A stretch of 15,175 nt of DNA from a candidate division BRC1 bacterium ADurb.BinA292. Its GTDB lineage: Bacteria > Sumerlaeota > Sumerlaeia > MVZB01. Positions 6,465-13,966 of this stretch are shown here, piece after piece; positions within the stretch are counted from its first letter, which is position 1; the number at the start of each line of letters is the position of its first letter. The notes beneath the pieces were generated by a model that did no database searches, was not told the origin of the DNA, and was given only the letters and a program-made list of their open reading frames with translations. A program made the translations under genes and the position numbers. Where the stretch lies: contig MVZB01000056.1 in assembly GCA_002068205.1 (NCBI GenBank), positions 1 to 15,175 of the forward strand. Reading direction: 5' to 3'.

Positions 6465-7634
6465 ATGCATTGCATGGGACGACGCAACACCCCGCGTGAG
6501 GAACCGCAACGCGCGGCCATTCCCCTCCGGCCGGAGTCCATGCCCGCGGCCGGGGAGAACGGGAGCGAAAGCGAATTGCCGGCGTCGGCGCCACGGCCCC
6601 CCGTCTGGCGCCGCCCGATCGGGTGGCTGATCGCGCTGGCGGTCATGCTGCGGCTGGTCTCGGCGCCCTATCTGATCAGCGAGGAAAACCCGCTGTTCGA
6701 CCCGGAGACGTTCCCCAACGGCGACCTGATCGACAACATGCAGCAGGCGCGTCAGGTGCTCGAGCGCGGCGGCACGCCCGAGGGCTATTTCAAGCACGGG
6801 CCGCTCTACGTTTACCTGCTCGCGGGGGTGATGAAGGCGACCGGCGGGCGGTTCTGGTGGATGTATGGGTTGCAGCTCTGCGCGGGGGTCGCCGGCGTGG
6901 CGTTGATGTATCTGGCGGCGCGGCGGCTGATCGGCGAGCCGGGCGCCACGGCGGCGGGGGCGCTGGCGGCGCTCTATGCGCCCGCCGTCTACTACGAAAC
7001 CGTGATGACGGCGGACGCGCTCAACCCGGTCGTCGTGGCACTGATCCTTTATCTGGGGGCGCGGTACCAGACCCATCCACAAGCCTCCGCCTGGCGGATT
7101 CCCGTGTTGCTCGGCCTGGCGCTGGGGGGCCTGACGATGCTGCGGGCGAATCTCTGCCTGATCGAATCGATGTTCGCGCTGGACGAGGCCTGCCTGGCGA
7201 TCCGGGCGGCGCGCGAGAACACGCGGCTGGAGGTGATCTGCACCTTCACCTTCGCCCCGAGCGCGCAGGGCGGCTATCGGAGCATGATGGGGGTCAGTCC
7301 GGCCGAGATGGTCCGGGAGGCGCTCGCCGCCGGTGCGCAGGCGGTGGGGACGAATTGCGGGCAGGGGTTCGCCCTGATGGAGGGGATCGTGCGCGAGATG
7401 CGGCCGGCGGCCGGGGACGCGCCGATCGTGGTGCACGCCAATGCGGGGTTGCCGCATCGCGACGGGGAGCGCGATATTTTTCCCGACACGCCCGAGACGG
7501 TGGCGCGGGAAGTGCCGCTATTGCGGGCGGCCGGGGCGCGGGTGATCGGAGGATGTTGCGGAACGACGCCGGCGCACATCGCGGCGATCGCGGGTGTTTT
7601 GAAAAGTGGAACGCGGAAAGGAATCGACGGATGA
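6465..7634 (+). CDS. Chimeric ORF: GT39-like glycosyltransferase N-terminus joined to homocysteine S-methyltransferase C-terminus
   Basis: This continuous 389-residue frame joins two unrelated half-proteins. Residues 1-230 are membrane protein. A disordered, proline-rich lead is followed by a first helix (GWLIALAVMLRLVSAPYLI). Then come FKHGPLYVYLLAGVMK and several further helices ending in GGLTMLRANL, as in GT39/ArnT-like glycosyltransferases. From residue 231 (base 7155) the sequence turns into the second half of a zinc homocysteine S-methyltransferase barrel: CLIESMFALDEA, FTFAPS, MMGVSPAE, GTNCGQG and GGCCGTTPAHI. The three zinc cysteines are present (298, 364, 365), but the first half of the barrel is absent. 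The glycosyltransferase lacks its later helices and soluble domain. Neither half should work alone. The stop overlaps the next gene by ATGA (7631-7634), so the methyltransferase half belongs with the C1 operon. It is a fusion, a deletion remnant or an assembly join. Confidence 0.85.
   Translation: MHCMGRRNTPREEPQRAAIPLRPESMPAAGENGSESELPASAPRPPVWRRPIGWLIALAVMLRLVSAPYLISEENPLFDPETFPNGDLIDNMQQARQVLERGGTPEGYFKHGPLYVYLLAGVMKATGGRFWWMYGLQLCAGVAGVALMYLAARRLIGEPGATAAGALAALYAPAVYYETVMTADALNPVVVALILYLGARYQTHPQASAWRIPVLLGLALGGLTMLRANLCLIESMFALDEACLAIRAARENTRLEVICTFTFAPSAQGGYRSMMGVSPAEMVREALAAGAQAVGTNCGQGFALMEGIVREMRPAAGDAPIVVHANAGLPHRDGERDIFPDTPETVAREVPLLRAAGARVIGGCCGTTPAHIAAIAGVLKSGTRKGIDG
7145..7165. 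other. Chimera junction between glycosyltransferase and methyltransferase sequence
   Basis: The switch in protein family falls at about base 7155. Glycosyltransferase sequence reads ...LTMLRANL up to about 7154 and methyltransferase sequence reads CLIESM from 7155. The frame is kept. Both families have leucine-rich sequence at the boundary, so a few bases of microhomology could place the exact joint anywhere in this interval. No insertion sequence, direct repeat or attachment site is visible at it. Confidence 0.75.
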
Positions 7635-8653
7635 GCACATTCATAGTGATCGGCGAGAACATTCATTGCACGCGGATTTACAAGGTGGGCGGCGCTTTCG
7701 TGAAGCCGATGGAGGGCGGGGGCCAGGCGATCGTCTACGGCGACAAGAGCGCGCCCCGGTCTCTGCCCATCCCCAAGGCGTTCACCGAGGGCGCCGACTG
7801 GCAGGCGGGCAAGGTGAAGCATTGCGCCGTGGCCGCCTGGCAGGGTTTGCACGGCGACGCCCCGGCCCGGGCCGCCGCGGTCGATTACCTTCAGTTCCTG
7901 GCCCGCAAGCAGGAGGCCGCCGACGCGGCCTTTCTCGACGTGAACGTCGACGAATACAGCACGGATGTCGCCGAGCGGGTCACGGTCATCCAGTGGATGG
8001 CGAAGGTGGTGCAGGAGGCTTCCCGGTTGCCCTTGAGCATCGACTCCTCGAATCCGACCATTCTCCGCGCGGGGCTGGCGGCCTGCGATGCGGCCCGCGG
8101 CCGGCCGATGGTGAACTCGGTCTCGCTGGAGCGGGCCGACTCGATCCCGGTCGCGGCGGAATTCAAGGCGCGGGTGGTGGCTTCGGCGGCCGGCGAGAAG
8201 GATTTGCCGTCCACGACGGAGGGGCGGCTGGAGAATCTGGCGCGGCTGTTCCCGAAGCTGGAGGCGGCGGGCATCCGGGGCGATGCGGTCTATGTCGATC
8301 CGCTGGTCTTTCCGGTGGCGACCGATTCGGCCAACGCCCGGAGTTTTCTGGAGGCCGTGGCGGCGGTGCGGAAGACCTACGGTCCCGCGATTCACATCAC
8401 CGGCGGGTTGAGCAACGTCTCCTTCGGCATGCCCAACCGCAAGCTGATCAACCAGGTCTTCACCGACCTGGCGGTGGCGCGGGGGGCGGACAGCGGCATC
8501 GTGGATCCGCTGCAGATCAACGCGAAGATCCTGGCGGGGTTGGATCGGTCCGCGGAGCCGTACCGGTTGGCGCAGGCTCTGCTGGAGGGGTCGGATGAAT
8601 TCGGCGCGGAGTACCTGACGGCGCACCGCGAAGGCCGGCTGGGCAAGGAGTAA
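7631..8653 (+). CDS. Pterin-binding methyltetrahydrofolate:corrinoid methyltransferase-like protein
   Basis: This TIM-barrel protein of the pterin-binding family (the fold of AcsE, MtgA-like enzymes and the folate domain of MetH) is expected to move a methyl group between methyl-THF and a corrinoid protein. Motifs in order: GENIH (8-12), AAFLDVNVDEYS (99-110), LSIDSSNPTILRAGL (135-149), NSVSLE (162-167), YVDPLVFPV (221-229) and GGLSNVSFGMPNRKLIN (258-274). The GLSNVSFG block is diagnostic for methyl-THF methyltransferases rather than dihydropteroate synthase. It has 340 residues against about 260 for AcsE. The surplus is mainly a block between GENIH and the DVNVD strand (about 13-95). The ATG overlaps the stop of the preceding ORF (ATGA) and follows GGAAAGGA by 8 bases. 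No corrinoid protein is encoded in the window, so its partner is unknown. Confidence 0.87.
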   Translation: MSTFIVIGENIHCTRIYKVGGAFVKPMEGGGQAIVYGDKSAPRSLPIPKAFTEGADWQAGKVKHCAVAAWQGLHGDAPARAAAVDYLQFLARKQEAADAAFLDVNVDEYSTDVAERVTVIQWMAKVVQEASRLPLSIDSSNPTILRAGLAACDAARGRPMVNSVSLERADSIPVAAEFKARVVASAAGEKDLPSTTEGRLENLARLFPKLEAAGIRGDAVYVDPLVFPVATDSANARSFLEAVAAVRKTYGPAIHITGGLSNVSFGMPNRKLINQVFTDLAVARGADSGIVDPLQINAKILAGLDRSAEPYRLAQALLEGSDEFGAEYLTAHREGRLGKE

Positions 8654-8685
8654 GAGGGCGCAAGCCCGAGGGACGAGGATAAACC

Positions 8686-10380
8686 ATGAGCGAATTGGCG
8701 TTGGATCCCCGGAAGTTCAAGGACTGGCAGATCGCCGAGGTGGCCGAGCGGTCGATGAAAACGTTCGCCCAGGTGGGCGCCGAATTGGGCCTGAAGGAGG
8801 ATGAACTCATCCCCTATGGGCATTATCTGGGCAAAGTGGATTATCCGAAGGTGATCGAGCGCATTCGCGCGCGGCCCCAGGGCAAATACATCGACGTGAC
8901 GGCCATCAATCCCACGCCGCTGGGCGAGGGGAAGACGACGACCACCATCGGGCTGGTCGAGGGGCTCGGGAAGCTGGGCAAGCGCGTCGTGGGGGCCATC
9001 CGCCAGCCGAGCGGCGGGCCGACCTTCAACATCAAGGGATCCGCGGCCGGCGGCGGCCTGGCCCAGTGTCTGCCGCTGACCCCGTTTTCGATCCGGCTGA
9101 CGGGCGACATCGATTCGATCACCAACGCCCACAACCTGGCGATGGTGGCGTTGACCGCCCGGATGCAGCACGAGGCCAACTACGACGACGCCAAGCTGGC
9201 CCAACTCGGGTTGAAGCGGCTGGATATCGATCCCTCCCGCGTGACCGTCAAATGGGCGATCGATTTCTGCGCCCAGGCGTTGCGCAACATCACCATCGGC
9301 AAGGGCGGCAAGATGGATGGCGTCGAAATGGAATCGGGTTTCCAGATCACGGTGTCCAGCGAGGTGATGGCGATCCTGGCGGTGGCGAAGGATCTGGCCG
9401 ACCTGCGGCGCCGCATGGCGAAGATGGTGGTGGCCTACAGCCGGCAGGGGCTCCAGACGATCGAGGGCCAGCCGGTCTTTGTGCATGCGGGGCCCTTCGC
9501 CAACATCGCGATCGGGCAGAGCTCGATCATCGCCGACGAGTTGGGCACGCGGCTGGGCGAATATCACGTCACCGAAAGCGGATTTGGCGCCGACATCGGC
9601 TATGAGAAGTTCTGGAACCTGAAGTGCCGGTTTTCGGGGTTGACCCCCAACGCGGTGGTGATTGTGGCCACGGTGCGGGCCTTGAAGATGCACGGCGGCG
9701 GGCCGGCGGTGAAGCCGGGAGCGAAGTTGAACGAGGCCTATACCCGCGAAAATCTGCCGCTGCTCGAAGCCGGCTGCGCCAACCTGCTCGCCCATATCGA
9801 GACGGTGAAGAAGAGCGGCGTCCGTCCGGTCGTCTGTCTGAACGGATTTTACACCGATACGCCCGAGGAAATCCGGCTGGTTCGCCGCGTGGCGGAGGCG
9901 GCGGGGGCCTACGTGGCGCATTCGGAGCACTGGTTGAAGGGCGGCGAGGGCGCCCGGGAGCTGGCCGAGGCGGTGGTGGCGGCGGCGGACGAGAAAAACC
10001 AGTTCCGGTTCCTGTACGACCTGGATCTGCCGCTGCGCCGGCGGATCGAGCGCATCGCGACCGAGATCTACGGCGCGTCCGGCGTCAGCTATACGGACAC
10101 GGCGCGGGCCAAGGCCGAGGCTTTCGAGGCCGATCCCGAAAGCGCGCGGCTGGGGGTCTGCATGGTCAAGACGCATCTCAGCCTGTCGCACGATCCGGAC
10201 ATCAAGGGTCGGCCGACGGGGTGGACGCTGCCGATCCGCGATATCCTGGTGTATCGCGGTGCCGGGTTCATCGTGCCCGTCGCCGGGGACATCAAGTTGA
10301 TGCCCGGGACGGCCTCCCAGCCCGGTTTCATGAATGTGGATGTGGATGTCGAAACCGGCCGCGTCAGCGGCCTCTTCTGA
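8686..10380 (+). CDS. fhs: Formate--tetrahydrofolate ligase (divergent, eukaryote-like type)
   Basis: This enzyme makes 10-formyl-THF from formate, ATP and THF, the entry step of the methyl branch. The 564-residue protein has the ATP loop NPTPLGEGKTTTT (75-87), LTGD (138-141), GFGADIGYEKF and VATVRALKMHGG. Its C-terminus (KTHLSLSHDPDIKG, LPIRDI, GAGFIVPV, final VSGLF) resembles the ligase domain of eukaryotic C1-THF synthase more than the Moorella enzyme. Oddities: REPS of the Moorella enzyme is RQPS here (Gln107), the KGGAAGGGY signature reads KGSAAGGGL (117-125), and a block of about 25 residues normally ending in LKDAIKPN is missing near residue 256, where SRQG runs straight into LQTIEG. 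The ATG follows GAGGA by 7 bases. It lies 32 bases after the methyltransferase gene and 24 before the reductase gene. Confidence 0.93.
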   Translation: MSELALDPRKFKDWQIAEVAERSMKTFAQVGAELGLKEDELIPYGHYLGKVDYPKVIERIRARPQGKYIDVTAINPTPLGEGKTTTTIGLVEGLGKLGKRVVGAIRQPSGGPTFNIKGSAAGGGLAQCLPLTPFSIRLTGDIDSITNAHNLAMVALTARMQHEANYDDAKLAQLGLKRLDIDPSRVTVKWAIDFCAQALRNITIGKGGKMDGVEMESGFQITVSSEVMAILAVAKDLADLRRRMAKMVVAYSRQGLQTIEGQPVFVHAGPFANIAIGQSSIIADELGTRLGEYHVTESGFGADIGYEKFWNLKCRFSGLTPNAVVIVATVRALKMHGGGPAVKPGAKLNEAYTRENLPLLEAGCANLLAHIETVKKSGVRPVVCLNGFYTDTPEEIRLVRRVAEAAGAYVAHSEHWLKGGEGARELAEAVVAAADEKNQFRFLYDLDLPLRRRIERIATEIYGASGVSYTDTARAKAEAFEADPESARLGVCMVKTHLSLSHDPDIKGRPTGWTLPIRDILVYRGAGFIVPVAGDIKLMPGTASQPGFMNVDVDVETGRVSGLF

Positions 10381-10404
10381 AAATCGCAACGAAAGGAAAC
10401 GATT

Positions 10405-11199
10405 ATGTCGGTCCAGCGGGATATCGCCAACAAAGTGTATCACATCGAATTATTGACCCCGAAGCAGAATACCGAGACTCTGGAGGATGACCTCGCCAAG
10501 TTCGCCGAGAAATTCAACCAGATCATGGAGGCGGGTTACGTGGCCTGCATCACGGACAACCCCATGGGCAACATCAGCTTCCAGGCGACGGACATCATTC
10601 CCGAGCTGGGCTTGACGCCGAAGCCGGGGCAGTTGTCGCTGCATCTGAACACCTTCCACACGCGGGAGGATTTGCACAAGATCCTGGACACCGCGGCCGG
10701 ACTGGGGATCCACGATGTGCTGGTGATCTCCGGCGACGGTAACGAACGGCTGGCCAAGCTGCAGCCGGCCCAGTTGGGGTTGAGCTGCAACGTCGTGACC
10801 TCGGTGGAGTTGACCGCCTACATCCGCAAGACCTGGCCGGGCGTTTTCTCGATCGGGGTGGCTTTCAATCCCTATGAGCCGCAGGATCACGAGATGGAGA
10901 AGATGCACCGCAAGATCGACGCCGGCGCTGAATTCATCTGCACCCAGCCGGTGCTGGGGAAGGATGACCGGGTGTTGGCGCTGTCCGCCCTCGGCCTGCC
11001 GGTTTTCGTCGAATGCTGGATGTCGAAGAAGCTCCATCTCCTTTCCGAATGTGTGGGCTACACGATTCCGGAGGACACGCCCTACGATCCGATGAAGAAC
11101 CTGAAGGAATTGCAGGCGACCTACGCCGGGCACGGCATGTACCTGGCGATGCTGGGCTACAAGACCCAGTTCCCGCTGCTTAAAGGATTCTGGACCTGA
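10405..11199 (+). CDS. metF: Methylenetetrahydrofolate reductase family protein
   Basis: This flavin-dependent TIM-barrel enzyme would reduce 5,10-methylene-THF to 5-methyl-THF. The 264-residue protein is divergent and shorter than E. coli MetF (296). The functional positions can still be placed: Glu15 in HIELLTPK (E. coli Glu28), Asp111 in VLVISGDGN (Asp120) and Gln181 in GAEFICTQPV (Gln183), with near-identical spacing. IGVAFNP (150-156) is a further family motif. The segment after residue 200 (FVECWMSKKLHLLSECVGY) does not follow the common MetF sequence. AAGGA lies 8 bases before the ATG. Position between fhs and folD strongly supports the role. The electron donor is unclear: no MetV, HdrABC or Rnf genes are adjacent. 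The symbol is given on family and context; the exact subfamily is uncertain. Confidence 0.85.
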   Translation: MSVQRDIANKVYHIELLTPKQNTETLEDDLAKFAEKFNQIMEAGYVACITDNPMGNISFQATDIIPELGLTPKPGQLSLHLNTFHTREDLHKILDTAAGLGIHDVLVISGDGNERLAKLQPAQLGLSCNVVTSVELTAYIRKTWPGVFSIGVAFNPYEPQDHEMEKMHRKIDAGAEFICTQPVLGKDDRVLALSALGLPVFVECWMSKKLHLLSECVGYTIPEDTPYDPMKNLKELQATYAGHGMYLAMLGYKTQFPLLKGFWT

Positions 11200-11215
11200 C
11201 ACCCGGAGGCCGGCC

Positions 11216-12103
11216 ATGACCGCACATCTCATCGACGGCAAGAAGATCGCGGCGGAGATCCGCGCCGAGTTGAAGGACGAGGTCTTCAAGCTCAAGCATC
11301 GCGGCGTCATCCCCGGCCTGGGGGTGATCCTGGTCGGCGATGATCCGGCCTCGAAATCCTACGTGACGGCCAAGGAGAAGGCCTGCGAGGAGATCGGGAT
11401 CTTTTCCGACGACAACCGGCTGTCGGCGCGGACCTCGCAGACGGAATTGATGGCGGTGATCGCCCGGATGAACCGGGATCCGAAAATCAACGGCATCCTG
11501 GTGCAACTCCCGCTGCCGCGCCATTTGGATGAAAGCGATGTGCTGCTGGCGATCGATCCGTCGAAGGATGTGGACGGGTTTCATCCCACGAACGTGGGGC
11601 GGATGGTGGTGGGCGAGAAGGCCTTTCTGCCCTGCACGCCGCACGGCTGCATCCAGCTTCTGCTGCGCAGCCAGGTGAAGATCGAGGGCGCCCATGTCGT
11701 GGTGGTCGGTCGCAGCAACATCGTCGGCAAGCCGCTGGCCAATCTGCTGATGCAGAAGGGGCCCTATGGGAACGCCACGGTGACCGTTTGCCACACCCGG
11801 ACGCCCGACATCGGGGCCTTCACCCGCCAGGCGGACATCGTGATCGCGGCGGCGGGCAAGCCGAACACCGTCACGGCCGACATGATCCGCGAGGGCGCGG
11901 TGGTCATCGATGTGGGGGTCAACCGGATCGAGGATGCGACGAAGAAGGCCGGGTTCCGACTGGTCGGCGATGTCGATTTCGAGTCGGTCCGCCACAAGGC
12001 GTCGCTGATCACGCCGGTTCCCGGCGGGGTGGGGCCGATGACGATCACGATGTTGTTGTATAACACCGTGGAATCGGCCAAGCGCGCCAACGCCCTGGCC
12101 TGA
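11216..12103 (+). CDS. folD: Bifunctional methylene-THF dehydrogenase / methenyl-THF cyclohydrolase
   Basis: FolD converts 10-formyl-THF through methenyl-THF to methylene-THF using NAD(P)H. The 295-residue protein is canonical. SYVTAKEKACEEIGI holds the catalytic lysine. GILVQLPLP and KDVDGFHPTNVGRM (Asp of the folate site) follow. The nucleotide-binding VVVVGRSNIVGKPLANLL comes next, and the protein ends with PVPGGVGPMTITMLLYN. Length and motif spacing agree with the bacterial family. GGAGG lies 6 bases before the ATG, 16 bases after the metF stop. It is the last gene of the C1 operon and converges on the sugar-isomerase gene with only 42 bases between them. Confidence 0.96.
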   Translation: MTAHLIDGKKIAAEIRAELKDEVFKLKHRGVIPGLGVILVGDDPASKSYVTAKEKACEEIGIFSDDNRLSARTSQTELMAVIARMNRDPKINGILVQLPLPRHLDESDVLLAIDPSKDVDGFHPTNVGRMVVGEKAFLPCTPHGCIQLLLRSQVKIEGAHVVVVGRSNIVGKPLANLLMQKGPYGNATVTVCHTRTPDIGAFTRQADIVIAAAGKPNTVTADMIREGAVVIDVGVNRIEDATKKAGFRLVGDVDFESVRHKASLITPVPGGVGPMTITMLLYNTVESAKRANALA

Positions 12104-12145
12104 CGGTCCGCAATTATTGTCGCCCCGGGCGAAACTGAAACGGGG

Positions 12146-12967
12146 TCACCGCCCGATCCATTGCTTGAGATCGCGCAGGGTGGCCCGGATGTCGCGGCGT
12201 TGCTGGTCGCCCGAGATTTCGCGTTCGATGATATAAGCGCCGCGATAGTGGAGCGCGGTGAGCGCCCGCACGAAGGCCGGGAATCGCACGCGGCCCTGGC
12301 CGACCTTGACCTCGTGACCGAGGTTCATCCCCTCGGTCGGGTAGACCCCGTCCTTGGCATGGACCCCCTTGACGTGGTTTCCGAAAACCTCCAAAGCATC
12401 GATGGGATTGCCCTTGCCGTAGAGGATGAGATTGGCCGGATCGAGATTGATCCCGAGGTTGCCGGTGTCGACGGATTCGATCAGGCGCAGGAGGGTGATG
12501 GGGGTTTCCTGTCCGGTTTCAAACCAGAACTCGAGCCGGCGCCGGCGGCAATAGCGGGCGATGTCGCGGACGGTCTCCACCACTTCGCCGAAGAGGGGGT
12601 CGCCGGGATTTTCCGGGATGAATCCGAGATGGGTGACGATGGCGGGCAGGCCGGTCCGCGCCGCGAAATCGGCGGCTTTTTTGAGGGCGGCGACGCGCGG
12701 GGCCCGGTATTTACGGGGCACGATTCCAAGCGTCGCGGGGCCCTGGGTGAAATTCCAGACGGCCGGTCCGGGCCAACCGGCCCACAGGGAGGTGACCTGG
12801 ACGCCGGTGGCGCGCAGCTCGCGGACCAGGGTGGCGGCGCGGTCCGGCGTATAGCGGGCGCTGTCCCAGCAACAGAGTTGGCAGGTGTCGAGTCCGAAGT
12901 CGGCGACATAGCGCAGGATGGGGCCTTCGGGCGGGAGAGGGGTGATGACGCCGACGCGGTTTTTCAT
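12146..12967 (-). CDS. Sugar phosphate isomerase/epimerase-like TIM-barrel protein
   Basis: This 273-residue protein belongs to the xylose-isomerase-like TIM-barrel (AP endonuclease 2) superfamily, whose members isomerise or epimerise sugars, keto-sugars or inositols with a divalent metal. The likely metal ligands are visible: Glu150 in FWFETGQE, Asp176 in GINLDPANL, His203 in VKGVHAKD and Glu248 in AYIIERE. THLGF (112-116) gives a further histidine. The substrate cannot be read from sequence. AGGAG lies 6 bases before the ATG. It is the last of a three-gene operon, 12 bases after the permease gene, which suggests a shared sugar or polyol pathway with the xylose-isomerase-like protein. Confidence 0.87.
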   Translation of the reverse strand: MKNRVGVITPLPPEGPILRYVADFGLDTCQLCCWDSARYTPDRAATLVRELRATGVQVTSLWAGWPGPAVWNFTQGPATLGIVPRKYRAPRVAALKKAADFAARTGLPAIVTHLGFIPENPGDPLFGEVVETVRDIARYCRRRRLEFWFETGQETPITLLRLIESVDTGNLGINLDPANLILYGKGNPIDALEVFGNHVKGVHAKDGVYPTEGMNLGHEVKVGQGRVRFPAFVRALTALHYRGAYIIEREISGDQQRRDIRATLRDLKQWIGR

Positions 12968-12979
12968 GATCGACTCCTA

Positions 12980-13939
12980 TCAGGGGTTGGACAGAATGAC
13001 GGGTTGGATGAAACGATGATGCAGGGAGAGGAAGAGGGGAACGGTGATCAGGGCGACGAGGAAGCTGGCCAGCATGATCCGGTTGGTGAAGAGGCGATCC
13101 CCCCCTTCCCGGTCGACGAGGGCGGTGAGGGCGGTGATGGGGGGCATGGCGGCTTGAAGGACCAGCAATAGGCTTAACTCCCCGGGGAGCGGCAGAAAAT
13201 GGACGATGCCGAGAACGAGCATGGGGATCAGCAGATTGCGGATGGCCACAAAACCCAGGATAGGGCGGAGCGATCCGGCGGATACATGGGATCGGTCATG
13301 GCAGATGGCGCCGCCCAGGTACATCAGCAGGCCCGGGACGGCGATGGCGCCGACCAATTCGAGGCCGCGCAGGGCGAATTCCGGGATGGCGGCCCCGAGA
13401 TGGAGCCCTTTCAGGGCCAGCGCGGCGCCGGTGGCGATGAAGGACGGGGTCAGCAGACGGTTCCACCGCAATCCCCGGTTGGGGGCCGGGTAGAAGAGGG
13501 GCGCGGTGGTGAAAAAGAAGGCGGGAAAGAAGAGGGTGAAGAGAAAGAGCTGGACCACCATTCGCGAGTGGGGGCCGAAGAGTTCCACCAGCATCACGAG
13601 CGGGATGAAGATGGCGTTTTGATAGAGGAGTCCCAATTGCGCTTCGCGCCGGGTGGAAGGATCGAACAGGCGGCCGGTGAGGAGGGCGATTGCCCCCTGC
13701 AGGAGGGTCAGGGCGCCCCACCATAAAGGCAATTGCCACCAGCCGGGATAGTGTGCCGGCTCAAAGGCGCGGAGGATGGAGGCGAAGATCTGGCAGGGCA
13801 GGGCGATATCGAGGGCGATCAGGGAGAGGACTTTCAGGGCGGGCCGGTCGAGTCGGCCCCGGCGGGCCGCCCAGAAGCCCACTCCCCCCACCGCGGCGGA
13901 GATGGCCATGCTCTCCAGAGTTGTGGCGAAAAAAGTCAT
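12980..13939 (-). CDS. AEC-family permease (auxin efflux carrier type)
   Basis: This 319-residue polytopic membrane protein has about ten hydrophobic segments arranged as two five-helix halves around a short loop. Family features include ALDIALPCQIF in the second helix, LLYQNAIFIPLVMLVELFG in the middle, GAIAVPGLLMYLGGAIC and VLQAAMPPITALTAL near the end. AEC transporters move organic anions such as malate or malonate across the cytoplasmic membrane; the substrate here is unknown. A G-rich run just before the ATG is only a weak ribosome-binding site. The gene lies 27 bases after the xylose-isomerase-like gene and 12 bases before the isomerase/epimerase gene. Confidence 0.87.
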   Translation of the reverse strand: MTFFATTLESMAISAAVGGVGFWAARRGRLDRPALKVLSLIALDIALPCQIFASILRAFEPAHYPGWWQLPLWWGALTLLQGAIALLTGRLFDPSTRREAQLGLLYQNAIFIPLVMLVELFGPHSRMVVQLFLFTLFFPAFFFTTAPLFYPAPNRGLRWNRLLTPSFIATGAALALKGLHLGAAIPEFALRGLELVGAIAVPGLLMYLGGAICHDRSHVSAGSLRPILGFVAIRNLLIPMLVLGIVHFLPLPGELSLLLVLQAAMPPITALTALVDREGGDRLFTNRIMLASFLVALITVPLFLSLHHRFIQPVILSNP

Positions 13940-13966
13940 GCGCCCCCGCGCCGGGGTTCGGCGCCC

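Noticed and set aside
7171..7634. Independent methyltransferase starting at the internal ATG 7171
   Set aside because: It would lack the first half of the barrel, so a folded active enzyme is unlikely, and no ribosome-binding site is evident.
8392..10443. 683-codon - strand open frame opposite fhs
   Set aside because: It is a shadow of a conserved enzyme gene. Its translation is rich in His, Arg, Pro and Asp and resembles no family I recognise.
12123..12145. CCCCG/CGGGG inverted repeat between folD and the isomerase gene as a terminator
   Set aside because: Only five pairs with a 13-base loop and no T-run on either strand.
12161..13171. 336-codon + strand open frame opposite the isomerase and permease genes
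   Set aside because: It spans two clear genes and their gap and has no motif. Its glycine/aspartate-rich sequence is the complement of GC-rich coding DNA.
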